Below, in pieces: positions 17,695 to 28,400 of a stretch of DNA of 39,489 nucleotides. The stretch's first letter is position 1, and each line of letters starts with the position of its first letter. The notes under the pieces are model-generated. The model searched no databases, had not been told where the DNA came from, and saw only the letters and a program-made list of their open reading frames with translations. The position numbers and the translations under genes were made by a program. This DNA is from Pseudonocardia sp. (GTDB taxonomy: Bacteria; Actinomycetota; Actinomycetes; Mycobacteriales; Pseudonocardiaceae), in NCBI RefSeq assembly GCF_025465255.1, contig NZ_JAODNI010000041.1, forward strand, positions 1 through 39,489, read 5' to 3'.

Positions 17695-18543
17695 TCACGC
17701 GAGAAAACGCCGCCAGAAGGGGCGCCGCCCCGCGCGTGAGCCCGTGGCCAGCATGGCGAGCGCGTCCGCCGCGGAGGGGCGTTCCCCGGGCTCCCGGCGT
17801 AGCAACGCCGCGATCACCCCGGCGAGCGGCGTCCCGCAGCGCGCCTCGGGGACGGGGCCGTCGAGCACCGCCGCCCGGGTCGCGGTGACGTCCGCTCGCA
17901 TGAAGGGCCCCCGGCCCTCGACCGCGAAGAACAGCGTCGCGCCGAGCGACCACAGATCCGTCGCGGCCGTCGCGGGGCCGCCGGTGATCCGCTCGGGCGC
18001 GTGGAAGTCCGGGTTCGCGGCGAGCTGCTCGCGCCCCATCAGGCGCCGGTGGTCGAGCGCCTGCGCCAGGCCGACGTCGCTGAGGACCACCCGTCCGCCG
18101 CGCACCAGCAGCACCGCCCGCGGCCGGATCGCCCCGTGCACGATCTCGCCCTCGTGCGCGGCGCGCAGGGTCTCCAGCAGCGCCCGCGCCGTCTCGACCG
18201 CCTGCGGGCCCTGCAGCGGGCCGGACCGCGCGACGGCGTCGGAGAGCCGTCTGGCGTCGAGCAGCTCGGTGACGACGTGGTCCACCCCGGAGTCCACGAC
18301 GACGTCGTGCACGGCGAGGAGCCCGGTCGTCCCCAGCCGTGCGGCGCCGCGCGCCTCGCGCAGCAGGCGCTCGCGGAACAGGGCGTGCTCCGGTGCGCCC
18401 AGCCCGGCCGGGAGGTGCAGCTCCTTGACGGCGACCTGCCGTCCCGTCAGCCGGTCCTGGGCCCGCCACACCGGGCCGAGGGCGCCGTCCCCGAGGCCGC
18501 CGAGGACCACGTAGCGGCCTCCGATGACGCGACTCGGGATCAC
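17695..18543 (-). CDS. Ser/Thr protein-kinase-fold protein, predicted pseudokinase
   Basis: The 282-residue soluble protein has a Hanks-type kinase fold. It shows a glycine loop GGLGDGALGPVW near residues 15-26, the ATP lysine Lys40 in VAVKEL, DVG at 156-158 in place of DFG, and HAPERITGG as the activation-segment end. The catalytic loop reads HGAIRPRAVLL where active kinases have HRDLKPxNxLL, so the catalytic Asp is Ala138 and the metal-binding Asn is Ala143. There is no transmembrane helix or sensor domain after the kinase; only a short basic tail follows. GTG 18543 overlaps the exonuclease III stop by 4 nt, which couples the two genes. ATP binding without phosphotransfer is the likely outcome. 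Confidence 0.82.
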   Translation of the reverse strand: MIPSRVIGGRYVVLGGLGDGALGPVWRAQDRLTGRQVAVKELHLPAGLGAPEHALFRERLLREARGAARLGTTGLLAVHDVVVDSGVDHVVTELLDARRLSDAVARSGPLQGPQAVETARALLETLRAAHEGEIVHGAIRPRAVLLVRGGRVVLSDVGLAQALDHRRLMGREQLAANPDFHAPERITGGPATAATDLWSLGATLFFAVEGRGPFMRADVTATRAAVLDGPVPEARCGTPLAGVIAALLRREPGERPSAADALAMLATGSRAGRRPFWRRFLA

Positions 18544-19355
18544 GGGCCCGCGAACCGCACGGTGACGGGGGCGTGGTCGGACCAGCGGGTGTCGTACGTG
18601 GCGGCGCGCTCGACGGCCGCGTGCTCGGCGCGGGCGGCGAGGCCCGGCGTCGCGAGGACGTGGTCGATCCGCCAGCCGGCGTCGTTGTCGAACGCGCGGC
18701 CCCGGTAGCTCCACCAGGTGTACGGCCCGTCGACGTCCGGGTGCAGCGCGCGCACGACGTCCGCCCAGCCCGCGGCGCCCAGCTCCGCCATCCAGGCCCG
18801 CTCGTGCGGCAGGAAGCCGGAGCTCCCGAGGTTGCCGCGCCAGTTGCGGATGTCCGCCTCGGCGGGGGCGATGTTCCAGTCCCCGCAGACCAGCACCTCG
18901 CGGCCGTCCGCGGCGGACTTCTCGCGGCGCTCGGCGAGGTGCTCGGCGAACGCGACGAGGAAGCGGTCCTTCTCCTCCTGCTTCGGCGTGCCCGCGGCGC
19001 CCTTGGGGAGATAGAGGGAGGCGACGGTGGCCTCGGGGAGGTCGATCTCGACGTACCGGCCGCTGTCGTCGAACTCGGCCGCGCCGATGCCGACGCGCAC
19101 CGACTCGGGTGCCTCGCGGCTCAGCACGGCGACCCCGCTGCGGCCCTTCGCGGACTCGCACGGCGCCTGCGCGAGGTGCCAGCCGCCGCGCTCGATCTCG
19201 TCGCGGAAGGCGGCCGGGAGCTCCTCGGGCCGGGCCCGGACCTCCTGCAGGCACACGACGTCCGCCCCGGTGGCGGCGAGCCACTCCACGAAGCCCTTGG
19301 TCGCGGCGGCCCGCACACCGTTGACGTTGACGGTGCTGACGGTCGAGGGGGCCAC
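18540..19355 (-). CDS. xthA: Exodeoxyribonuclease III / AP endonuclease (EEP family)
   Basis: This 271-residue protein belongs to the exonuclease III family, which cuts DNA at abasic sites and degrades 3' ends. Motifs present are VNVNGVRAA with the metal-site Asn, CLQEVRARP with the metal-binding Glu, YLPKG, GDWNIAPAEADIRNW, WRIDHVLA and the terminal SDHAPVTV with the catalytic Asp-His pair. GTG 19355 is used; GGGGAGG lies directly before it, and the frame upstream has unrelated composition. It overlaps the kinase-like gene by GTGA. The start could be a few codons off. Confidence 0.92.
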   Translation of the reverse strand: MAPSTVSTVNVNGVRAAATKGFVEWLAATGADVVCLQEVRARPEELPAAFRDEIERGGWHLAQAPCESAKGRSGVAVLSREAPESVRVGIGAAEFDDSGRYVEIDLPEATVASLYLPKGAAGTPKQEEKDRFLVAFAEHLAERREKSAADGREVLVCGDWNIAPAEADIRNWRGNLGSSGFLPHERAWMAELGAAGWADVVRALHPDVDGPYTWWSYRGRAFDNDAGWRIDHVLATPGLAARAEHAAVERAATYDTRWSDHAPVTVRFAGP

Positions 19356-19441
19356 CTCCCCACCTTGCCGCAGCGGCCGGCGTCCCGCGACGCCCGGGGG
19401 GCGCCGCCGGGGACGATCACTCGGAGGAGGTGGTCCGTGAC

Positions 19442-19795
19442 TCAGCAGACGCTGCCCTGTGTCGCCGCGAGGCTCTCGTTGAGGGCCCACCGGTCTCCCC
19501 CGGTCAGTTTGCGGAACCCGTTGGTGACGACGCCGCGCTCGGCGTCGACCTCGGTGCCCCGGCTCAGCGTCTCGACGGGCGCGAGCTCGGTCCCCGGCGA
19601 CGACCGGACGTTGAGCTGGTCCGGCAGCACGGTCATGGTGCAGCCCGTGACACCCGTGGCGGGGGCGGTCCCGATGTTGAACCCGCCCCCGGAGACCAAC
19701 GCGATCGCCGCGAGCAGGGTGCCCGCGAGCAGCACGAACGCCCACCCCTTGAACGAGGAGGCCTCGAGCTTGGGGACCTTGATGCGGTTTGCCAT
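19442..19795 (-). CDS. Small membrane-anchored protein with SH3-like domain
   Basis: The 117 residues comprise a basic N terminus (MANRIKVPKLEASS), one hydrophobic helix (GWAFVLLAGTLLAAIALV, about residues 17-34) and an exported part resembling a bacterial SH3 domain: LPDQLNVRSSPGTEL, VETLSRGTEV and GFRKLTGGDRWAL. Two cysteines, one just after the helix region and one as the last residue, could form a disulphide. Such SH3b domains often bind cell-wall components, but the ligand is not known here. It is divergent from icd across a 245-bp gap in which I see only a possible GGTATAGCG -10 region for icd. Confidence 0.72.
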   Translation of the reverse strand: MANRIKVPKLEASSFKGWAFVLLAGTLLAAIALVSGGGFNIGTAPATGVTGCTMTVLPDQLNVRSSPGTELAPVETLSRGTEVDAERGVVTNGFRKLTGGDRWALNESLAATQGSVC

Positions 19796-20040
19796 GGACG
19801 TCCTCCGCGACGGGTGCGGACACCCACCGTAGTCGAGCGACGGCGCTCCGGGACAGGCCCCGCCGGGCGGTACTCCTCGTCACGTGCGAGGCGCGTCCAC
19901 GCAGGCCACACGCCGCGGCGACGCCCCGCGAGGACGGGACGGGGACGCGTAGGACAGCCGTACGGTATAGCGTGGCGGCCGAGTGGAGGGCGTAGCGCCT
20001 TCCCGGTCCAGGTCCGGAAACGAAGAGCTAGGTTGCCGAC

Positions 20041-22260
<2,220 letters not shown>

Positions 22261-22273
22261 GCGCTGCGCGCCT

Positions 22274-22313
22274 GTGCGCGGAGATCGTTGCCCTGGCGAC
22301 GATCTCCGCGCAC
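22274..22313 (+). terminator. Stem-loop after icd
   Basis: The 15-base arms 22274-22288 and 22299-22313 are exact reverse complements around a 10-nt loop, 14 bases after the icd stop. No T-tract follows. It is well placed to terminate icd before the CoA-transferase remnant. Confidence 0.65.
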
Positions 22314-22329
22314 GAGCACCGGAGGTGCA

Positions 22330-22796
22330 ATGCCCGCGGGACCGCTCGCCGGGGTGCGCGTCCTGGACGTCACCAACACGTTCAAGGGGCCGTACGCCAC
22401 GCTGCTGCTCGCCCAGCAGGGCGGACGTGCTGAAGGGGCTCGCCGCCAGCCAGGGCGGGACGGGCGAGCCGGAGTACGTGCGCAGCGTCCGTTCACCGCG
22501 CTCGAACAGCAGGGCGGATACGTCTGCTCGCCGCCGCGGGGGCCGGCCGGTACGCGCGGACCGCGTCGCCGCACCGGATCCCCTACGCGACGGCGGACGG
22601 TCACCTCGGCATACCCGACGGAGGGGACGCTGCGCTCGCGCGGCATCCCGTCGGGCATTCGTCCGGACGGCCGGAGCTCCGGCCCGCGCCGGCGCTCGGG
22701 GAGCACACGGCAGAGGTCCTGGCCGAGCTCGGCTACGAGGCATCGGAGATCGGCCGCCTCACCGACGCCGGCGGCGCCTGCACCGCGACGGACTGA
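22330..22796 (+). pseudogene. Remnant of a CaiB/BaiF-type CoA-transferase
   Basis: GGAGGTG precedes an ATG, and the product begins PLAGVRVLDVTNTFKGPYAT, the opening of family III CoA-transferases (CaiB/BaiF). The frame breaks near 22422, where the expected GADVLK continues in another frame. A central piece (GLAASQGGTGEPEYVRSV) and a later piece (HRIPYATADGHLGI) follow, and the true C-terminal end (LGEHTAEVLAELGYEASEIG) stops at TGA 22794-22796. The catalytic Asp region is missing. The remnant is under 160 codons against about 400 in intact members, so several deletions plus frameshifts have occurred. Confidence 0.8.
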
Positions 22797-22814
22797 CCAG
22801 GGGTGCGCGGCCGG

Positions 22815-23129
22815 TCAGCTGACGGCCAGGGAGCCTCTGGTGATCGTCAGGGCCAGGGCCACGATCAGCACGCCGAAGCCGCCGTAGCAGAGCACATCGA
22901 TCATGCGGCCGCGGATCGCGAGCAGCCCGGCCCGGCTCGGCGGCAGCGTGGCTCGCAGGACCGCCGCGACGAGCAGCGCCCCGCCGAGCAGCACCGACCC
23001 CTGCCGCCAGTGCTCACCGAGCACCCGGGCCAGCCCGGCGACGGCGATCAGCAGGACGAGCAGCAGCGCGCCGTGGACCGTCAGCCAGGCACGCAGGTCG
23101 GGACGGCCGGTGGCGTTCACGCTCACCAT
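22815..23129 (-). CDS. DUF3017-family small membrane protein
   Basis: The 104 residues form three hydrophobic helices: LTVHGALLLVLLIAVAGLARVL; SVLLGGALLVAAVLRATLP; and MIDVLCYGGFGVLIVALALTI. Between them lie HWRQG and PPSRAGLLAIRGR, the pattern I recognise for DUF3017, an actinobacterial family of unknown function often encoded near purine or citric-acid-cycle genes. The start is ATG 23129, with GGGAGG nearby. It converges on the CoA-transferase remnant and is divergent from the acetate-transporter-like gene. Its function is unknown. Confidence 0.75.
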   Translation of the reverse strand: MVSVNATGRPDLRAWLTVHGALLLVLLIAVAGLARVLGEHWRQGSVLLGGALLVAAVLRATLPPSRAGLLAIRGRMIDVLCYGGFGVLIVALALTITRGSLAVS

Positions 23130-23293
23130 CCTCCCAGGTGGGGCACCGGCGGGCGCACGGACCAGAGAGGACGGTCGAGATTCTCAGAATGAGACGACCA
23201 TGACCGTCCACACTGCCCTTAATGATCTGTGACGGGACGCACACCAGCGCTCCGCACCCGCACGACCCCGCTCACCAACAGGAGCGTCCATCC

Positions 23294-23926
23294 ATGAGCA
23301 CAGACAGCGACGTCAGCGCTTCCACCACCACCTCGGCCCCGCCCGCGGCCCTCCCGGCCGGCAATCCTGCGCTGCTGGGGCTGCCGAGCTTCCTCGTCGG
23401 CGGCATCGGCCTCACGCTCTACCTGCTCGGCTACCTGCCCGCCACCGCGGTCGGCGCGCTCGTCCCGACGATGCTCGTCGTGTCCGGCCTCGGCCTGCTC
23501 ATCTCCGCGATTTGGGCCATCAGCATCGGTCAGGGCGCGGTGGGATCGATCTTCGGCGTCTTCGCCACGTTCTGGCTGAGCTACGCCTACCTGGTCCTCT
23601 CCCTGGTCAACGACTGGCTGAAGATCCCGGCCGCGGACGCCGGAGCCGCGCAGGCCGCCTTCCTCATCGCCTGGCTGGTGGTGTTCGCCGTGCTCACGCT
23701 GGCGACGCTGCGGCTGCCGCTCGCGTTCACGGCCCTGTTCACGCTCGTGACGATCGTCGTCGCGCTCGTCCTGGTGGCCACGCTCGGCGGTCCGGCCGGG
23801 TTGCTGACGATCGCCGGCATCGGGGCGGTGCTGTTCTGCCTCGTCGCCCTGTACATCTACGTCGACGGGATGAACCAGGAGCTCGGCGGCGCCGCCCGCC
23901 CGATGGGCAACGCGCTCGTCCGCTGA
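23294..23926 (+). CDS. Acetate uptake transporter family (GPR1/FUN34/YaaH) protein, copy 1
   Basis: The 210-residue membrane protein has six predicted helices and the AceTr family entry motif GNPALLGLPSFLVGG (family form NPAxLGLxxF). It also has the central FGVFATFWLSYAYLVLS and a conserved short C terminus ending PMGNALVR. Family members carry acetate or succinate with protons. ATG 23294 is chosen over an upstream ATG at 23222 because the extra residues are Pro/His-rich and not family-like, and GGAG precedes it. A paralogue lies 0.8 kb downstream. It ends against a bidirectional stem-loop. Confidence 0.85.
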   Translation: MSTDSDVSASTTTSAPPAALPAGNPALLGLPSFLVGGIGLTLYLLGYLPATAVGALVPTMLVVSGLGLLISAIWAISIGQGAVGSIFGVFATFWLSYAYLVLSLVNDWLKIPAADAGAAQAAFLIAWLVVFAVLTLATLRLPLAFTALFTLVTIVVALVLVATLGGPAGLLTIAGIGAVLFCLVALYIYVDGMNQELGGAARPMGNALVR

Positions 23927-23942
23927 GCCGACCCGCGCGGCG

Positions 23943-23987
23943 CTCGTGGTCCTTCCGTTCCGCGAGGAGGAACGGAAGGGCCACGAG
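23943..23987. terminator. Stem-loop between convergent transporter and pentapeptide genes
   Basis: The 19-base arms 23943-23961 and 23969-23987 pair with a single G-T exception around a 7-nt loop. It lies between the transporter stop (23926) and the pentapeptide gene stop (23990), so it can act on both strands. The architecture (long stem, 7-nt loop, no T-tract) equals that of the elements at 146-194 and 35563-35611, although the stem sequence differs. Confidence 0.65.
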
Positions 23988-23989
23988 TG

Positions 23990-24589
23990 TCAGCTGATCC
24001 GGAGGCCGTGGGCGGCGGCGAACGCCAGCGCCGTCTCGGCGTCGACCGCGGCGCCGGCCAGCCTCGCCTGCACCAGGGCGTCCGGGTCCAGGCGGGCGCC
24101 ACGCAGGTCCGCGTCCTCCAGCCGGGCGTTCAGCAGCCGCGCGCCGGTGAGGTCTGCGCCCCGCAGGTCGCACGTGCGCAGGTCCGCCTCGACGAGGTTC
24201 GACTCCCGCATCCGCAGACCCGACAGATCCGTGCCGCGCAGGTCCGCACGGCCCAGCCCGACGAGGGTGAGGTCGCAGTCCGTGAGGGTGATCGGACGCA
24301 TCCGGCAGTCCAGCAGGGTGCTGCCGAGCAGCGAGCAGCCGTGGAGCTCGATGCGCGTCAACGTGGCCCGGCGGAACGTGCAGGAGCGCATCGCGCCGTT
24401 GCGGTGCACCGACTCGGACAGGTCCGCGCCGGAGAAGTCGCACTCGTCGAAGGTGCAGTTCTCGGTGCGCAGGCCGGTCAGGTCCGCGTCGACGAAGCTC
24501 ACTCCGACGAACCGACGCCCCGTCCAGAACTGCCCGTTCGCCACCAGATCGGACAGATCGAGGCCGCTGAACTCGTCGTCGTCGTGCAC
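23990..24589 (-). CDS. Pentapeptide-repeat protein
   Basis: The 199 residues consist largely of A(D/N)LxX repeats, from about residue 30 to 180: for example VDADLTGLRTEN, CDFSGADLSES, GRADLRGTDLSGLRMRESN, LRGADLTGARLLNARLEDADLRGARLD. This predicts a right-handed quadrilateral beta-helix. Known relatives range from gyrase-protecting DNA mimics (Qnr, MfpA) to proteins of unknown role; the many cysteines and the absence of the MfpA-like continuous pattern do not allow a choice. GTG 24589 is taken because the frame upstream would intrude on the divergent promoter. It sits between two acetate-transporter-family paralogues and is read against both. Confidence 0.85.
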   Translation of the reverse strand: MHDDDEFSGLDLSDLVANGQFWTGRRFVGVSFVDADLTGLRTENCTFDECDFSGADLSESVHRNGAMRSCTFRRATLTRIELHGCSLLGSTLLDCRMRPITLTDCDLTLVGLGRADLRGTDLSGLRMRESNLVEADLRTCDLRGADLTGARLLNARLEDADLRGARLDPDALVQARLAGAAVDAETALAFAAAHGLRIS

Positions 24590-24754
24590 GGGCCCGACTA
24601 TCCCAGGGCGCGTCGGAGATCCGGTGGGCGGAGGTCCAGGTCCCGGGCCCTCCGTTCGTAGGGTCCCGGCGAGTTGTGACCGCGCGCACAATGCCCCTCG
24701 CCGGTGGTCAGCGCGATCAGGCGCTGTCTCGGTCGACTCGACGAGGAGCGACAC

Positions 24755-25396
24755 ATGAGCGTGGAAAGCGACGTGCAGGCGGGGGCGCATGCCGCGGCGG
24801 AGCCGGCGACGGCGGCTCCGATCGGTAACCCGGCCCTGCTGGGCCTCATCACCTTCCTTCCCGCGGGCATCACCCTGGGTCTGTGGTTCGTGGGCTACCT
24901 CGACACCGCGACCCTGCCCGGCGGGATGATCCCGATCGTCTCCCTGTCCGCGGGCCTGTTCCTGCTGGTCGCGGCAGTCTGGGCCGGACGCGAGGCCGCG
25001 AACTCGGTCGCCGCGATCTTCGGGGTGTTCTCGGCCTTCTGGCTCAGCTTCGGCCTGCTGCTCACCGGGCTGACCAGCGGCTGGTGGGGGATCCCGGATG
25101 CGGCGGCGGTGGCCAGCGTGCAGTCCACCTACCTGCTGTCCTTCACCATCGTGTTCGTCCTGCTGACCCTGGCCACGCTGCGGCTGCCGCTGGCGTTCAC
25201 CGCGGGCTTCGTGTTCGTGGACATCACCTTCGTGCTGGCGTTCCTGGGCGTCAGCGGCGGCAACGCGGGGCTGTTCCCGATCGCCGGGATCACCACGTTC
25301 ATCTTCTGCGCGATCTTCGCCTACATCCTGTTCGACGGCTTCGGCCAGGACCTCGGCGGCCGCGCGATGCCGATGGGCAACCCGCTGGTGAAGTAG
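24755..25396 (+). CDS. Acetate uptake transporter family (GPR1/FUN34/YaaH) protein, copy 2
   Basis: This 213-residue six-helix membrane protein is paralogous to the gene at 23294. It shares the entry motif (IGNPALLGLITFLPAG), IFGVFSAFWLSFGLLLTG, VLLTLATLRLPLAFTA and the end RAMPMGNPLVK. ATG 24755 has GAGGAG upstream; the earlier in-frame ATG is not family-like. The pair are clearly duplicates but diverged along most of the length, which suggests different substrates or expression. It converges on dnaE2 across a short gap with a hairpin. Confidence 0.85.
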   Translation: MSVESDVQAGAHAAAEPATAAPIGNPALLGLITFLPAGITLGLWFVGYLDTATLPGGMIPIVSLSAGLFLLVAAVWAGREAANSVAAIFGVFSAFWLSFGLLLTGLTSGWWGIPDAAAVASVQSTYLLSFTIVFVLLTLATLRLPLAFTAGFVFVDITFVLAFLGVSGGNAGLFPIAGITTFIFCAIFAYILFDGFGQDLGGRAMPMGNPLVK

Positions 25397-25414
25397 GGCC
25401 CGGTGAAGTAGGGC
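25387..25414 (+). repeat. 15-bp tandem duplication over a stop codon
   Basis: GGTGAAGTAGGGC occurs at 25387-25399 and again at 25402-25414, so the last codons and the stop of the transporter gene are repeated immediately downstream. This looks like a recent slippage or duplication event and leaves the protein unchanged. Confidence 0.7.
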
Positions 25415-25444
25415 AGGGAGGAGAACGATCTCGTTCCCCAGCCG

Positions 25445-25472
25445 GTGGCCCCGTCGTCCGCGGCGGGGCCAC
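25445..25472. terminator. Stem-loop between transporter and dnaE2 3' ends
   Basis: GTGGCCCCG (25445-25453) pairs perfectly with CGGGGCCAC (25464-25472). The element lies in the 91-bp gap between the convergent transporter and dnaE2 genes. No T-tract is seen. A smaller palindrome GAACGA/TCGTTC lies just before it. Confidence 0.5.
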
Positions 25473-25487
25473 TGCCGTGTCCGGGGG

Positions 25488-28400
25488 TCACCGGAAGTCC
25501 CGGGACTTCACCGCGACCGCCAGCGGCAGCCGTTGCAGCCGGTCCGCCACCAGGTTCAGCACCCCCTCCGGGCTGCGTTCCAGCCGGCCCCGGACCAGCA
25601 ACGCCGCACTCCCCAGCGCCACCGAGCGGTACCGCGCCCACAGCCCCTCCGAGCAGGTCACGTTGAGCATCCCGCTCTCGTCCTCCAGGTTCAGGAACGT
25701 GACCCCGCGGGCCGTCGCCGGGCGTTGCCGGTGGGTGACCAGCCCCCCGACCAGTACCCGGGGCGGCGGCCGGTCCGGGTCGAACGGGTCCGCGAGATCG
25801 CGGCGCTCCCCCGCTCCGGCGGCCCGCCCGACCGCGTCGAGCCGGTCCACCCGGATCGCGCCCAGCCCGTCGAGCCGTTCCCGCAGGTGCTGCATCGGGT
25901 GGCTGTCCGGGGAGACCCCGGTGGCCCAGACGTCCGCGACCGTCAGTTCGACCTCCGTCATCCCCGGCAGCACGGGTGCGTCCAGCCCCACGGCGCTCCC
26001 GGGCAGGTGCTCCGGGCGCACCGCGGCGACCACCCCGGCCGCCCACAGAGCCGAGCGCCGCTCGATCCCGAAGCAGCCGAACGCCCCGGCCGTGGCCAGC
26101 GCCTCGGCCTGCCGCCCGGTGAGCCGGACCCGGCGGGCGAGGTCCGCCAGGTCCCGGTACGGGCCGCCGCGATCCCGTTCGGCCTCGATCTCCTCGGCCA
26201 ACTCGGTCCCGACCGCGCGGACGTCCCGCAGCCCGAGCCGGATCGCCGTGCCCGCCAGGCTCGCCGGATCCGGCTCGAGGATCGCCGCCGCGGCCCCGCG
26301 GTTGACGTCCGGGCGGTGGCACCGCACCCCGTGCCCCCGGGCGTCCGCGACCAGGGACTGGGGCGAGTAGAAGCCCATCGGCTGGGAGTTCAACAGCGCC
26401 GCGCAGAAGGCGGCCGGGTAGTAGAGCTTGAACCAGGAGCTGTAGTAGACCAGCGCCGCGAAGCTGATCGAGTGGCTCTCCGGGAACCCGAAGTTCGCGA
26501 AGGCCAGCATCTTGGTGAAGATCGTCTCGGCCAGCTCACCGGTGATCCCGTTCGCGGCCATCCCCTCGTAGAACCGCCCGCGCAACGCCTCCATCTTCTC
26601 CTCGGAACGCTTCGACCCCATCGCGCGGCGCAGCTCGTCGGCGTCCGACGGGGAGAACCCCGCGACGTCGACGGCGATCTGCATCATCTGCTCCTGGAAC
26701 AGCGGCACCCCGAGGGTCTTCTGCAGGGCGTTCTCCAGCAGCGGATGGTCGTGCTCCCACTCGTCGACCCCGTTGCGGCGGCGGATGTACGGGTGCACGG
26801 AGCCGCCCTGGATGGGGCCGGGGCGGATCAGCGCGACCTCCACCACCAGGTCGTAGAACTCGCGCGGTTTCAGCCGGGGCAGCGTGGCCATCTGCGCGCG
26901 GGACTCCACCTGGAACACCCCGACGGAGTCCGCACGCTGGAGCATCTCGTAGACCCGCTCGTCGCTCTCGCCCAGCTCGTGCAGCTCGACGTGGACGCCG
27001 TGGAAGGACTCCACCAGGTCCATCATCAGGTGCAGCGCGGTGAGCATGCCCAAGCCGAGCAGGTCGAACTTGACCAGGCCGGCGGCGGCGCAGTCGTCCT
27101 TGTCCCACTGCACGACGGTGCGGTCCGCCATCCGCGCCCACTCCACCGGCACGACCTCGGACACCGGCCGGTCGCAGATCACCATGCCGCCGGAGTGGAT
27201 GCCGAGATGGCGGGGGAAGCCGAGGAGCTGGTCCGCCAGCCCGAGGACCGTCGGCGGCAGGCCCTCCGGCGCGTTGCCGCCGTCGAGCCCCTGCCAGCGC
27301 TCGATCCGCTTGCTCCACGCGTCCTGCTGGCCCGGCGAGAAGCCCAGCGCCTTCGCCATGTCCCGGACCGCCGAGCGCGGGCGGTAGGTGATCACGTTGG
27401 CCACCTGGGCGGCGTGCGTGCGGGCGTAGCGCTGGTAGACGTACTGGATGGCCTCCTCGCGCCGGCCGGACTCGATGTCCAGGTCGATGTCCGGGTAGCC
27501 GTCCCGGTCCGGGGAGAGGAACCGCTCGAACAGCAGCTCGTGACGCACCGCGTCCACGTTGGTGATGCCCAGTGCGTAGCAGACCGCGGAGTTCGCGGCC
27601 GAGCCCCGGCCCTGGCAGAGGATCCCGGAGCGACGGCAGAACTCGACGATGTCCGCCACGATCAGGAAGTAGCCGGGGAACTTCTTCGCCTTGATGATCT
27701 CCAGCTCGTGCTCGACCATCTCGACCGCGCGCCGGTTCTCCGCGTGGCTGCCGTAGCGCCGGGCCACGCCCTGCCAGGTGAGCGCCGTCAACCAGGACGC
27801 CTCGTCCTCTCCCGGCGGGACGTCGAAGGGTGGCAGGTCCGGCGCCACCAGCTCCAGCTCGAAGGACAGCGCGCGGCCCAGCTCGGCCGCCCGGGCCACC
27901 GCCCCGGGGTGGCGGGCCTCGAAGCGGGCCGCCATGGCCGCGCCGCTGCGCAGGTGGGCGGTGCCGGCGGGCGGGAGCCAGGCGTCCGCCTCGTCGAGGC
28001 TGCGCCGGGCCCGGACCGCCGCCAGGGCCGTGGCCAGCGGATACTGCTCCGGGGAGGCGTAGTGCGCGCCCGTCGTCGCGATCGTCGGCAGGCCCGCGCG
28101 AGCTGCCAGTGCGGCCAGCACGTCGTTGCGTTCGGTGTCCTCGGGCAGGCCCTGGTGCGTGAGCTCGACGACGACGCCGTCCCGCCCGAAGCGCTCCACC
28201 AGCTCCGCGATCGCCCGCGCCGCCGCCTCCGGCCCGCCCGCCCGCAACGCCTGGCGCACCGTGCCCTTGCGGCCCCCGGTGAGCGCGACGACCTTGCCCG
28301 CGGTGTCCGCGACGACCTCGCCCGGGTCGTACACCGGGCGGCCCTTCTCCGCGCCGCGCAGCTGCGCCGTGCTGATCGTGCGGCAGAGCGCGCCGTAGCC

